The notes beneath the pieces were generated by a model, which was not told where the DNA came from, did no database searches, and saw nothing but the letters and a program-made list of their open reading frames with translations. A DNA stretch of 64,000 bases from Necropsobacter rosorum. Its GTDB lineage: Bacteria; Pseudomonadota; Gammaproteobacteria; Enterobacterales; Pasteurellaceae. The stretch lies in NCBI GenBank assembly GCA_000751835.1, contig CCMQ01000006.1, positions 62,001 through 126,000 of the forward strand, in the 5' to 3' direction. A program made the translations under genes and the position numbers. Below, in pieces: positions 22,737-29,585 of this stretch; the stretch's first letter is position 1; every line of letters begins with the position of its first letter.

Positions 22737-24527
22737 ATGACAAATCAACATTCACCGCTTGCCCGATTGCGGCAAGCCATGCAGCAACAGCAACTTGACG
22801 GCTGGATCGCACCGTCCGCCGACCCGCATCTTTCGGAATATCTGCCCGAACACTGGCAGGCTCGTCGCTGGCTATCCGGCTTTACCGGCTCGGTCGGCAC
22901 GCTGGCGGTCACCGCCACACAGGCCAGTTTATGGGTGGACAGCCGCTACTGGGAACAGGCGGCACAACAACTGAACGGCAGCGGCATTACCCTCGGCAAA
23001 CTGGGTACGGGGCAAACCCATATCGACTGGCTGACACAAGCGCTTCCCGCCAATGCCGTGGTCGGTATCGCCGCCGACGGGCTGTCGTTATCCGCCCGAC
23101 GCCAGCTTGAACAGGCTTTTGCCGCCAGATCAATCAGATTATGTACCTCACGGGATCTTATCGCCGACATCTGGCAGGATCGTCCGCCGCTGCCCACCAA
23201 CCCGGTTTATCCCCATGCCGCCGAATTTGTGGTGCAATCCGGCGCGGAAAAGCTGGCGAAAATCCGCGCGGTGATGCAGGAAAAAGGGGCAAACGCACAT
23301 TTAATTTCAAGCCTTGACGATATTGCCTGGCTGACCAATCTACGCGGCAGCGACGTACCTTATAACCCGGTTTTTCTGGCTCATCTGCTGATTGAAGAAC
23401 ACAACGCCACGCTGTTTATTGATCAACGCAAACTGAACGAGCCATGTTCGGCGCTGCTGGATGACGCCGGCATTCAGGTGGCGGATTATCACGCCGTTAC
23501 CGACAGCCTCGCGCAGCTGCACGGCGCGTTATTGCTTGACCCGAATAAAGTGGCAATCAGCACGCTGGCGACACTGCCCGCGCACGTTAAGCTGATTGAA
23601 GCGATTAACCCCAGCACTTGTTTCAAAGCAATGAAATCCGCACAGGAAATCGCCTTTATCCGTCAGGCTATGCTTGAGGACGGTGTGGCGCTGGCGGGCT
23701 TTTTTGCCGAATTCGAACATATGATGGCACAACACCGCACACTGACGGAGCTGGATATCAGCGAAATGCTGATTAAACACCGCTCACAGCGACCGCACTA
23801 TATTTCACCGAGTTTCAACACCATCGCCGGTTTTAACGCCAACGCGGCGCTGCCCCACTATTCCGCCACGCCCGAACATGCCAGCAAAATCGAGGGCAAC
23901 GGCGTATTGCTGATCGATTCCGGCGCGCAGTATCACTGCGGCACGACCGACATCACCCGCGTGGTTGCCGTCGGTGAAGTCAGCGATGCACAGAAACGGG
24001 ATTTCACTTATGTACTGAAAGCCCATATTGCGCTGGCGCAGGCGGTATTTCCCGACGGTATTTTAGCGCCGATGCTGGATGCCATCTGCCGCCAACCGTT
24101 ATGGCAAGCGCAGCGCGAATACGGCCACGGCACCGGACACGGCGTCGGCTATTGCCTGAACGTTCATGAAGGCCCGCAGGTTATCTCCTATCACGCCGCA
24201 CCGCAGCCGCAACACGCCATGCGGGCCGGAATGCTTACTTCCAACGAACCGGGCTTATACCGCCCGAACCGCTGGGGCATCCGCATCGAAAATCTGGTAG
24301 TCAATCAACCGGTCGCCCATGCGCAGGAAAGCGAGTTCGGCCAATTTCTTTGTTTTGAAACCGTCACGCTGTGCCCGATTGACACCCGATTAATCGATAA
24401 ATCGCTGTTAAATCAAAATGAAATCGACTGGCTGAATGATTATCACCGCGCTGTACGCGACAAACTCGCCGCGCACTGTGAAGGTGAGGCAAAAGACTGG
24501 CTGTTAAAAAATACCGCAGCACTTTGA
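22737..24527 (+). CDS. M24B aminopeptidase P (Xaa-Pro aminopeptidase), long form
   Basis: Metallopeptidase that removes the N-terminal residue before proline. 596 residues with two creatinase-like N-terminal domains (to about 300) and a pita-bread catalytic domain. All five metal ligands are visible: D394, D405, H468, E504 and E541, plus H464 in GHGTGHG. A C-terminal extension after 541 (LIDKSLLNQNEIDWLNDYHRA) is the PepP_C type shared with eukaryotic XPNPEP1 and not with E. coli PepP. No signal peptide, so cytoplasmic. GGAGGAA precedes the ATG. Co-transcribed with the peptide transporter. Confidence 0.93.
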   Translation: MTNQHSPLARLRQAMQQQQLDGWIAPSADPHLSEYLPEHWQARRWLSGFTGSVGTLAVTATQASLWVDSRYWEQAAQQLNGSGITLGKLGTGQTHIDWLTQALPANAVVGIAADGLSLSARRQLEQAFAARSIRLCTSRDLIADIWQDRPPLPTNPVYPHAAEFVVQSGAEKLAKIRAVMQEKGANAHLISSLDDIAWLTNLRGSDVPYNPVFLAHLLIEEHNATLFIDQRKLNEPCSALLDDAGIQVADYHAVTDSLAQLHGALLLDPNKVAISTLATLPAHVKLIEAINPSTCFKAMKSAQEIAFIRQAMLEDGVALAGFFAEFEHMMAQHRTLTELDISEMLIKHRSQRPHYISPSFNTIAGFNANAALPHYSATPEHASKIEGNGVLLIDSGAQYHCGTTDITRVVAVGEVSDAQKRDFTYVLKAHIALAQAVFPDGILAPMLDAICRQPLWQAQREYGHGTGHGVGYCLNVHEGPQVISYHAAPQPQHAMRAGMLTSNEPGLYRPNRWGIRIENLVVNQPVAHAQESEFGQFLCFETVTLCPIDTRLIDKSLLNQNEIDWLNDYHRAVRDKLAAHCEGEAKDWLLKNTAAL

Positions 24528-24583
24528 ACTATCAGGCCGTCAGGCTAAACCGCATACACCCGCCCCTGCGCCGGAAAAATAAC

Positions 24584-24649
24584 AAAAGTGCGGTCGGAAT
24601 TCAGTGTATTTTTCAGTTGAAAAACATGCCGAAATCCGACCGCACTTTT
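24584..24649. terminator. Extended inverted uptake-sequence hairpin after the aminopeptidase
   Basis: AAGTGCGGT at 24586-24594 and ACCGCACTT at 24639-24647. Pairing continues past the uptake sequence (CGGA with TCCG) for about 15 bp. It lies behind the transporter-aminopeptidase operon. Between here and 24753 a 40-codon open stretch without a start was seen; I see no supported gene in it. Confidence 0.65.
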
Positions 24650-24752
24650 TGCATTACTCGGTGAATTAAACGATTTTGATGTGGTTATCTGCAATCAGCC
24701 TTTGCCGGAAGAATTTTCCGTTGCATCGCAGTTGCAGGTTATGGTGTAACAT

Positions 24753-24781
24753 AAAATCCCTGCACGGAATACAGGGATTTT
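24753..24781. terminator. Bidirectional terminator before the tlpA-like gene end
   Basis: AAAATCCCTG (24753-24762) and CAGGGATTTT (24772-24781) form a perfect 10-bp stem with a 9-base loop and U-rich ends on both strands. It ends the msrAB-ccdA-tlpA transcript (-). Confidence 0.85.
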
Positions 24782-24791
24782 ACGCGCGAAG

Positions 24792-25268
24792 TTACTCCGC
24801 CAGATAGCGTTTAATCTGTTCGCCGCCCAAATGTCCCGGAATGGTTTTCGTGACATTCAGCGAGCCGTCCAGAATCAGATTGGTCGGGTAGCCGCGGACT
24901 TTGGCGCGTTTTATGACTTCGCCCTCTTCGTCCAGCAGCACGACAATATTTTTGTAATCCAATCCTTTGTACCATTCGATAAACTCGGCGCGCGGTTTTT
25001 CGCCTTTATGCCCCGGCGAGACGATGGTGATGATCGGGAAATCTTCACCGGCTTCAGCGCTGAGGGCATTAATTTCAGCTAAGCCCGCCAGACAAATCGG
25101 ACACCAGGATGCCCACATTTTGACATAGGTTTTCTTACCCTGATAGGCATCCAGCGTTACGCTACGGTTATCAAGATCTTTAAATGTAATCCCTTTCAAA
25201 TTCACTTCTCCTGCGGCAAATACATTAACACTGAACAGTAATACCATCAGAGCGACTATTTTTTTCAT
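24792..25268 (-). CDS. Periplasmic TlpA/thioredoxin-like protein of the MsrAB system
   Basis: Periplasmic thiol reductant. A signal peptide (1-18, cleaved near VFA-AG) precedes a TlpA-type thioredoxin fold with the active site WASWCPICL, Cys56 and Cys59, and cis-Pro in RGYPTNLIL. 158 residues. It is the third gene after msrAB and ccdA, 17 bases behind ccdA. By position and by analogy with the same gene set in Haemophilus and with the thioredoxin domain fused to MsrAB in Neisseria PilB, it should carry electrons from CcdA to MsrAB. That link is inference; the redox motif is seen. Confidence 0.92.
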   Translation of the reverse strand: MKKIVALMVLLFSVNVFAAGEVNLKGITFKDLDNRSVTLDAYQGKKTYVKMWASWCPICLAGLAEINALSAEAGEDFPIITIVSPGHKGEKPRAEFIEWYKGLDYKNIVVLLDEEGEVIKRAKVRGYPTNLILDGSLNVTKTIPGHLGGEQIKRYLAE

Positions 25269-25285
25269 GTTTATTTCTCCTTTTA

Positions 25286-25936
25286 TTACATTACGATGTG
25301 CAGATTATTGGTGATTAATAACACGCCCATCAGAATAATCAATATTCCGCCGATAATTTTAAATTTGGTCAGATGTTTATTCAGCGCTTTGGTTCTTTTC
25401 AATAAACTGTCGGAGAAGAACGAAAAGAGCATAAACGGTGTCGCCAATCCCAAAACATAAACCAGCATCATGCCTGCACCGTATAAGGCCGAACCTTCAT
25501 CACCGGATAAGGCCAGTACGGCGGCTAAAATCGGGCCGATACAAGGTGTCCAGCCCAGACTGAAGGTGAGTCCCAAAACAAACGCCTGTAGCGCCGCACT
25601 TTTATTATCCGTTTTGATCTCAACCAGCTTGGTTTGTTCCAGCACACCGATTTTTAAAATCCCCAGCTGATGTACGCCGAGTATAATCACAATAATTCCC
25701 GCCACAATTCTGGCGGTATCATTAAATAAGAGATCACTTAAAAATCCGAAGCTGAATCCCAGCCCGATAAATGTCAGCGATAAACCCAGTATAAACAGTA
25801 AGGTGTTTAATATTTTCCGCCCGCCTTTGCTCAGAATACCGAAATAAATCGGGACGATCGGGAAAATACAGGGCGATAAAAACGATGCCAGCCCGGCTAA
25901 AAAAACGCTGCCGACTAATAAATTCTGATCGAACAT
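25286..25936 (-). CDS. ccdA: CcdA-type thiol electron transporter
   Basis: Inner-membrane protein that moves reducing equivalents from cytoplasmic thioredoxin to the periplasm. 216 residues with six hydrophobic segments. The two essential cysteines are seen as C23 (LSPCIFPIVPIY) and C132 (GWTPCIGPI). No thioredoxin or periplasmic domains as in full DsbD, so it needs a partner; the tlpA-like gene downstream provides one. It starts 1 base after the msrAB stop (TAAGATG), so they are translationally coupled. Confidence 0.95.
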   Translation of the reverse strand: MFDQNLLVGSVFLAGLASFLSPCIFPIVPIYFGILSKGGRKILNTLLFILGLSLTFIGLGFSFGFLSDLLFNDTARIVAGIIVIILGVHQLGILKIGVLEQTKLVEIKTDNKSAALQAFVLGLTFSLGWTPCIGPILAAVLALSGDEGSALYGAGMMLVYVLGLATPFMLFSFFSDSLLKRTKALNKHLTKFKIIGGILIILMGVLLITNNLHIVM

Positions 25937-25937
25937 C

Positions 25938-27008
25938 TTATTTTCCCTTCACCAGATTGATTAAATAACCGTAATTCTGCGCTTCCATGTGATCCAGCGG
26001 AATAAATTTAATCGAAGCGCTGTTGATGCAATAACGCAATCCGCCTTTTTCTTTCGGGCCGTCGTTAAACACATGTCCCAGATGCGCTTTGCCGCTGCGG
26101 CTTAATACTTCGGTTCTCAGCATATTGAAGCTGGTGTCCTCGGCATAAGTCACCACCTCATCAACAATCGGTTTGGTAAAGCTCGGCCAGCCGCAGCCCG
26201 ATTCGAATTTATCCGCCGAAGAAAACAGCGGTTCGCCGGTGGTAATATCCACATAAATGCCGGGCTCAAAATTATCCCAATAATCATTACTGAACGAATG
26301 TTCGGTATTTTTATGTTGCGTGACGCTGTATTGCAACGGAGTAAGTTTGGCTTTTAACTCGGCATCGCTCGGTTTCGGATAATCCTGCGGGTCAATAATC
26401 ACATGATTTGCCTGTTCGAGATCAATATGGCAGTAACCGTTCGGATTTTTCTTTAAATAATCCTGATGATAATCTTCCGCCAGAATATAATGTTTTAACG
26501 GCTCGACTTCGATCTGAACCTTATCTTTATATTTCGCCTGCAATGCGTTAATTGCGGCTGAAATCACCGCTTTATCCTGCTCGTTCTGATAATAAATGCC
26601 GGTGCGGTATTGTCTGCCGCGATCATTACCCTGCTTATTGACACTGGTCGGATCAATCACCTGAAAATAATATTTCAACAATTTGTCCAATGAGATTTTA
26701 TTGGCATCATAGGTCACATGCACGGTTTCGGCATGATCGGTCTGACCGATAATCCGATATGCGGTTTGTGCCGTTTTACCGTTGGCATACCCGGATGTGG
26801 CGTCTTTTACCCCATAGATTTTTTCCATATAGGCTTCAATGCCCCAGAAACAGCCGCCGGCTAAATAAATATCGCGGATATCTTCTTTTTGATTTTCGCT
26901 GGTTTTTGTCATCGTATTCACCCTGTCTGAATGCGTTTCATTTGCCATGGCCGGGGAATGCAACACCACGGCCGACACCAATAATAAAAACAGTTTATTG
27001 TATTTCAT
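25938..27008 (-). CDS. msrAB: Periplasmic bifunctional methionine sulfoxide reductase MsrAB
   Basis: Repairs both stereoisomers of methionine sulfoxide in periplasmic proteins. A signal peptide (1-22, HSPAMA-NE) shows export. The MsrA domain has GGCFWG with catalytic Cys53. The MsrB domain has GCGWPSF (Cys272, resolving type) and RYCINS with catalytic Cys327. The two CxxC zinc pairs of many single MsrB proteins are absent, as is usual for fused MsrAB proteins. 356 residues. First of three coupled genes, 98 bases after the Met-rich peptide gene. Known relatives are H. influenzae MsrAB and Neisseria PilB, the latter with an extra thioredoxin domain. Confidence 0.96.
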   Translation of the reverse strand: MKYNKLFLLLVSAVVLHSPAMANETHSDRVNTMTKTSENQKEDIRDIYLAGGCFWGIEAYMEKIYGVKDATSGYANGKTAQTAYRIIGQTDHAETVHVTYDANKISLDKLLKYYFQVIDPTSVNKQGNDRGRQYRTGIYYQNEQDKAVISAAINALQAKYKDKVQIEVEPLKHYILAEDYHQDYLKKNPNGYCHIDLEQANHVIIDPQDYPKPSDAELKAKLTPLQYSVTQHKNTEHSFSNDYWDNFEPGIYVDITTGEPLFSSADKFESGCGWPSFTKPIVDEVVTYAEDTSFNMLRTEVLSRSGKAHLGHVFNDGPKEKGGLRYCINSASIKFIPLDHMEAQNYGYLINLVKGK

Positions 27009-27043
27009 GATGTTCTCCTTTTATTACAACGCCTATCGTTATG

Positions 27044-27070
27044 AACGGCGGCCCGGCTACGACCGCCGTT
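27044..27070 (-). promoter_or_regulatory. Intercistronic hairpin between Met-rich peptide gene and msrAB
   Basis: AACGGCGG and CCGCCGTT (27044-27051 / 27063-27070) form a perfect 8-bp GC-rich stem with an 11-base loop. No U-run follows on the minus strand, so it is more likely a partial attenuator or an mRNA-stability element than a full stop. Confidence 0.6.
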
Positions 27071-27106
27071 AACGGTTAAAACTGCGAACAGTTATATATT
27101 ATTTTG

Positions 27107-27418
27107 TTACATCTTTTTTCCGTTCATGTCCTCCTTTTTCATATCTCCTTTTTTCATTTCCTCCTTTTTCATCTCCTCTTTTTTCATGTCTCCTTTTTTC
27201 ATCTTCATCTCATCTTCCTGCATGGAGGACTTTTTCATATGATCGGATTTCATTTCCGATTTCATCATGTTATCCTTTTCCATCTGTTGCGGCTGCATCA
27301 TCGTATTTTCCGGCATATGCGCCTGCTTCATATCGGCGGCGTTCACGCTGACGGCGGCAACAGACAATAAACCGGCAAAACTTAAGACTTTTAAAGTGTG
27401 CATTAAAGATTTCATCAT
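27107..27418 (-). CDS. Methionine-rich periplasmic repeat peptide (MXKDX-like)
   Basis: 103 residues: a signal peptide of about 27 residues (cleavage near SVNA-AD) and a mature part of about 76 with 18 Met, no Cys and many Lys, Asp and Glu. The C-terminal half is a five-residue repeat, KKGDM KKEEM KKEEM KKGDM KKEDM. It resembles the small family named pentapeptide MXKDX repeat protein, which includes a Haemophilus member. In Azospira the Met-rich MrpX peptide is oxidised by hypochlorite and reduced again by a Met-sulfoxide reductase, under an ECF sigma factor; this gene has the same company (msrAB downstream, ECF sigma divergent). Scavenger function is inference. Two start codons (27418, 27415); AAGGA favours the second. 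Confidence 0.85.
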   Translation of the reverse strand: MMKSLMHTLKVLSFAGLLSVAAVSVNAADMKQAHMPENTMMQPQQMEKDNMMKSEMKSDHMKKSSMQEDEMKMKKGDMKKEEMKKEEMKKGDMKKEDMNGKKM

Positions 27419-27540
27419 TTTTCCTTTTAATTTATGTTAATTGCGTTTTATGAAAGAATACCCTTCACATTATCATTAGTCGGAGAAGTCTTAAAATGCT
27501 GACAAAAAAAATGACAAATTTTTAAAAAAATTATAACTAT
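27419..27540. promoter_or_regulatory. Divergent promoter region of the Met-rich peptide / ECF sigma locus
   Basis: 122 AT-rich bases between the two divergent arms. Both transcripts must begin here, so the sigma factor probably acts on this region. I could not identify a certain ECF-type -35/-10 pair; the element gtcggagaagtc near 27480 is the only non-AT-rich block and is the first candidate. Confidence 0.5.
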
Positions 27541-28110
27541 ATGATAATCAATGAAATTAATTCCGGTTTTTCGGCACAGCAACTCGCAGATATTCGAGAT
27601 CAAATGTTAAAATTCACCCGGCTTCAGCTACGGGACAACAATCTGGCGGAAGATCTCGTCCAGGAAGCGTTACTCAGTGCGGTCAAAAATATTGATAAAT
27701 TTAAACGTCAGGCCGCGTTAAAAACCTGGGTTTTCGCCATTCTGAAAAATAAAATTATGGATTATTTACGCCAAAAAGATCGGTTTGTAGTAGAAAGTGA
27801 TCTGGATTTTAGCGAAGAAACCAATCATTTTTTTGATTATCACGGTCATTGGAAAGCGGAATACTGCCCGACGGACTGGCAGGAAAGCGAAATTTATTCG
27901 CAGGAATTCTGGCAGCTGTTTGAAGTCTGTCTGACCCACCTGCCGGCACGCCAGGGGCGCGTTTTTATGATGCGTGAGTATTTGGAATTTTCCTCTGACG
28001 AAATTTGCCATACGGTCAATATCAGCAGGGAAAACCTACACACATTGCTTTATCGGGCGCGATTGCAGCTACAGCATTGCTTATCCGGAACACTTCGTCA
28101 GGGAGAATAA
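27541..28110 (+). CDS. ECF-family RNA polymerase sigma factor
   Basis: Alternative sigma factor, 189 residues. Region 2 (about 20-90) has the DNNLAEDLVQEALLSAVKNI and RQAALKTWVFAILKNKIMDYLR blocks; region 4 (about 130-180) has LTHLPARQGRVFMMREYLEF and a helix-turn-helix with ISRENLHTLLYRARLQL. No region 3. ATG 27541 has no clear ribosome site. It overlaps nothing but is 1 base from the anti-sigma gene, so sigma and inhibitor are made together. H. influenzae has an equivalent (HI1459, called RpoE2) which is reported to control msrAB in response to hypochlorite; that supports the same role here. Confidence 0.93.
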   Translation: MIINEINSGFSAQQLADIRDQMLKFTRLQLRDNNLAEDLVQEALLSAVKNIDKFKRQAALKTWVFAILKNKIMDYLRQKDRFVVESDLDFSEETNHFFDYHGHWKAEYCPTDWQESEIYSQEFWQLFEVCLTHLPARQGRVFMMREYLEFSSDEICHTVNISRENLHTLLYRARLQLQHCLSGTLRQGE

Positions 28111-28111
28111 T

Positions 28112-28282
28112 ATGAATTGCCGGCAAGTCACTAAATTAATTTCCGATTCGAGAGAACGAACGCTTAATCTACAGGAAAAAATCGGGATGAAAGCCCATCT
28201 GCTATTCTGTCCGCATTGCCGTAACTTCCAGCAACATTGCAAACAAATCAATAAGCTGATGAAACAGTTTGCGGATAAGTAA
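28112..28282 (+). CDS. Minimal zinc-binding anti-sigma factor
   Basis: 56 residues, starting 1 base after the sigma stop (TAATATG) with a GGGAGAA ribosome site. The pattern Cys3 ... His29-x3-Cys33-x2-Cys36 (AHLLFCPHC) is the ZAS zinc-binding anti-sigma motif. No membrane segment, so the regulator is cytoplasmic and could sense oxidants by its zinc cysteines, as RsrA does. An open frame extends upstream into the sigma gene, but the ATG at 28112 is clearly the start by spacing and motif. Cysteine 43 is an extra thiol. Confidence 0.85.
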   Translation: MNCRQVTKLISDSRERTLNLQEKIGMKAHLLFCPHCRNFQQHCKQINKLMKQFADK

Positions 28283-28294
28283 ACGGAGAAATAA

Positions 28295-28328
28295 AAAAGC
28301 ACTTCGGCATGCCACGCGAAGTGCTTTT
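28295..28328. terminator. Bidirectional terminator, anti-sigma / rplY
   Basis: AAAAGCACTTCG (28295-28306) and CGAAGTGCTTTT (28317-28328) form a perfect 12-bp stem with a 10-base loop between convergent genes, with A/T tracts on both sides. Confidence 0.9.
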
Positions 28329-28343
28329 ATCGCTTAAAACGAA

Positions 28344-28631
28344 TTAAGCGCGTTTGAAGTCGATATGTACCAGTTTAGGTTTGAACGGATGACGCTGCAT
28401 CGCCTGTACTTTCACTGCCACATCTTTACCGTCGATCACTAATGTGATGACTTCCGAGTAGAACGCATCGTGTTCTTGTGCGTTGTTTAATTCATCGTGG
28501 TTTAATACGATAGAAACCGGTGCTTCGGTTCCGCCATACACGATTGCCGGAATTTGACCGTTGTGACGCAGGCGGCGGCTCGCACCCTTACCTTGCGCCG
28601 TACGAACTTCAGCGTTAAATTTAAATGCCAT
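28344..28631 (-). CDS. rplY: 50S ribosomal protein L25
   Basis: Binds 5S rRNA in the large subunit. 95 residues, the short E. coli-type L25 without the CTC C-terminal domain. Typical blocks are [20 protein letters not shown] at 15-34 and [15 protein letters not shown] near the C-terminus. Single gene, convergent with the sigma operon and divergent from the dedA-like gene. A structured leader (28677-28726) may give autoregulation. Confidence 0.97.
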   Translation of the reverse strand: MAFKFNAEVRTAQGKGASRRLRHNGQIPAIVYGGTEAPVSIVLNHDELNNAQEHDAFYSEVITLVIDGKDVAVKVQAMQRHPFKPKLVHIDFKRA

Positions 28632-28676
28632 AATAATGTTCTCTTAAAATAAAAAATTAATCTTAAAAAACCGCAG

Positions 28677-28726
28677 GCGACCCAGCGATTTTCCATATTC
28701 CGCCCAAAGAATCACTTTGAGGTCGC
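28677..28726 (-). promoter_or_regulatory. Candidate structured leader of rplY mRNA
   Basis: On the minus strand GCGACC and GGTCGC (28721-28726 / 28677-28682) enclose an inner hairpin CTCAAAG-tgatt-CTTTGGG (28703-28721). It lies about 45 bases before the rplY start. L25 leaders that bind their own protein have been proposed in gamma-proteobacteria; whether this is one cannot be shown here. Confidence 0.4.
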
Positions 28727-28880
28727 GTATTGTAATCAATTTGTTGCATTAAATCAAATAAAATCATTCATTTAATTCGTTTTAAGGGCAAATTTTTTAT
28801 AGCCATTTGCATATAAAACAAGCTACAATGACAAACTTAATTTATAAGTTGTTCTGTTAATTAAAGATACGGGATTTACA

Positions 28881-29489
28881 ATGGAATTTTTGATTAATTT
28901 TTTCACCGATTACGGTTATTTCGCTGTACTTTTTGTTTTGATTATCTGCGGCTTCGGCGCACCGATTCCGGAAGACATTACCTTGGTATCGGGCGGGGTG
29001 ATTTCCGGGCTGGGCTATACCGATCCGCACATCATGGTATTGGTCAGTATGTTGGGGGTACTGATCGGCGACAGCACAATGTACTGGCTCGGCCGGATTT
29101 ACGGCGTCAAAATTCTGCGTTTCCGCCCCGTGCGTAAAATCCTGACCCTGAAACGGTTAAAAATGGTTCGCACGCAATTCGATAAATACGGCAACCGCGT
29201 ATTATTCACCGCCCGCTTTCTGCCGGGATTAAGAGCGCCGATTTATATGGTTTCCGGCATTACCCGGCGGGTAAGTTTTTTACGTTTTGTGTTGATCGAT
29301 TTTTTTGCCGCCATTATTTCGGTACCGATTTGGGTGTATTTGGGGCATTTCGGCGCCAGCAATCTGGATTGGCTGCACGCCCAAATTAAAAAAGGACAAA
29401 TTGCCATTTATATTATTATTGCCGCGTTGGTGCTGTTTTTATTCTGGAAATGGAAAAAAAGTAAAAAACAGAACACCGCTTCCGATTAA
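28881..29489 (+). CDS. DedA-family (VTT domain) membrane protein
   Basis: Inner-membrane protein of the DedA family; members are linked to undecaprenyl-phosphate or lipid flipping and membrane homeostasis. 202 residues. Seen: GFGAPIPEDITLVSGG near 25-40 with the family acidic residue, GDSTMYWLGRIYG (63-75), then FTARFLPGLRAPIYMVSGITR (about 111-131) with the conserved Arg and Pro, and a final hydrophobic helix with a basic tail (KWKKSKKQ). Single gene; an inverted uptake-sequence terminator follows. Confidence 0.92.
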   Translation: MEFLINFFTDYGYFAVLFVLIICGFGAPIPEDITLVSGGVISGLGYTDPHIMVLVSMLGVLIGDSTMYWLGRIYGVKILRFRPVRKILTLKRLKMVRTQFDKYGNRVLFTARFLPGLRAPIYMVSGITRRVSFLRFVLIDFFAAIISVPIWVYLGHFGASNLDWLHAQIKKGQIAIYIIIAALVLFLFWKWKKSKKQNTASD

Positions 29490-29506
29490 GCCGTCGATGA
29501 CATAAC

Positions 29507-29546
29507 AAAGTGCGGTCAAAAATCGTTATTTTTTTGACCGCACTTT
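29507..29546. terminator. Inverted uptake-sequence terminator, dedA-like / glgP
   Basis: AAGTGCGGT 29508-29516 and ACCGCACTT 29537-29545. Pairing extends through CAAAAA / TTTTTG to about 16 bp, with T-runs. It lies between convergent genes and should stop both. Confidence 0.85.
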
Positions 29547-29585
29547 TTGTTTGTCGGATTAGGTTCACAAAAACGATATCGGGTA

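Noticed and set aside
24650-24750. A 40-codon open stretch ending VVICNQPLPEEFSVASQLQVMV, looking like a protein C-terminus
   Set aside because: No start codon or ribosome site, preceded by a stop, and I cannot name a parent gene; at best a tiny remnant.
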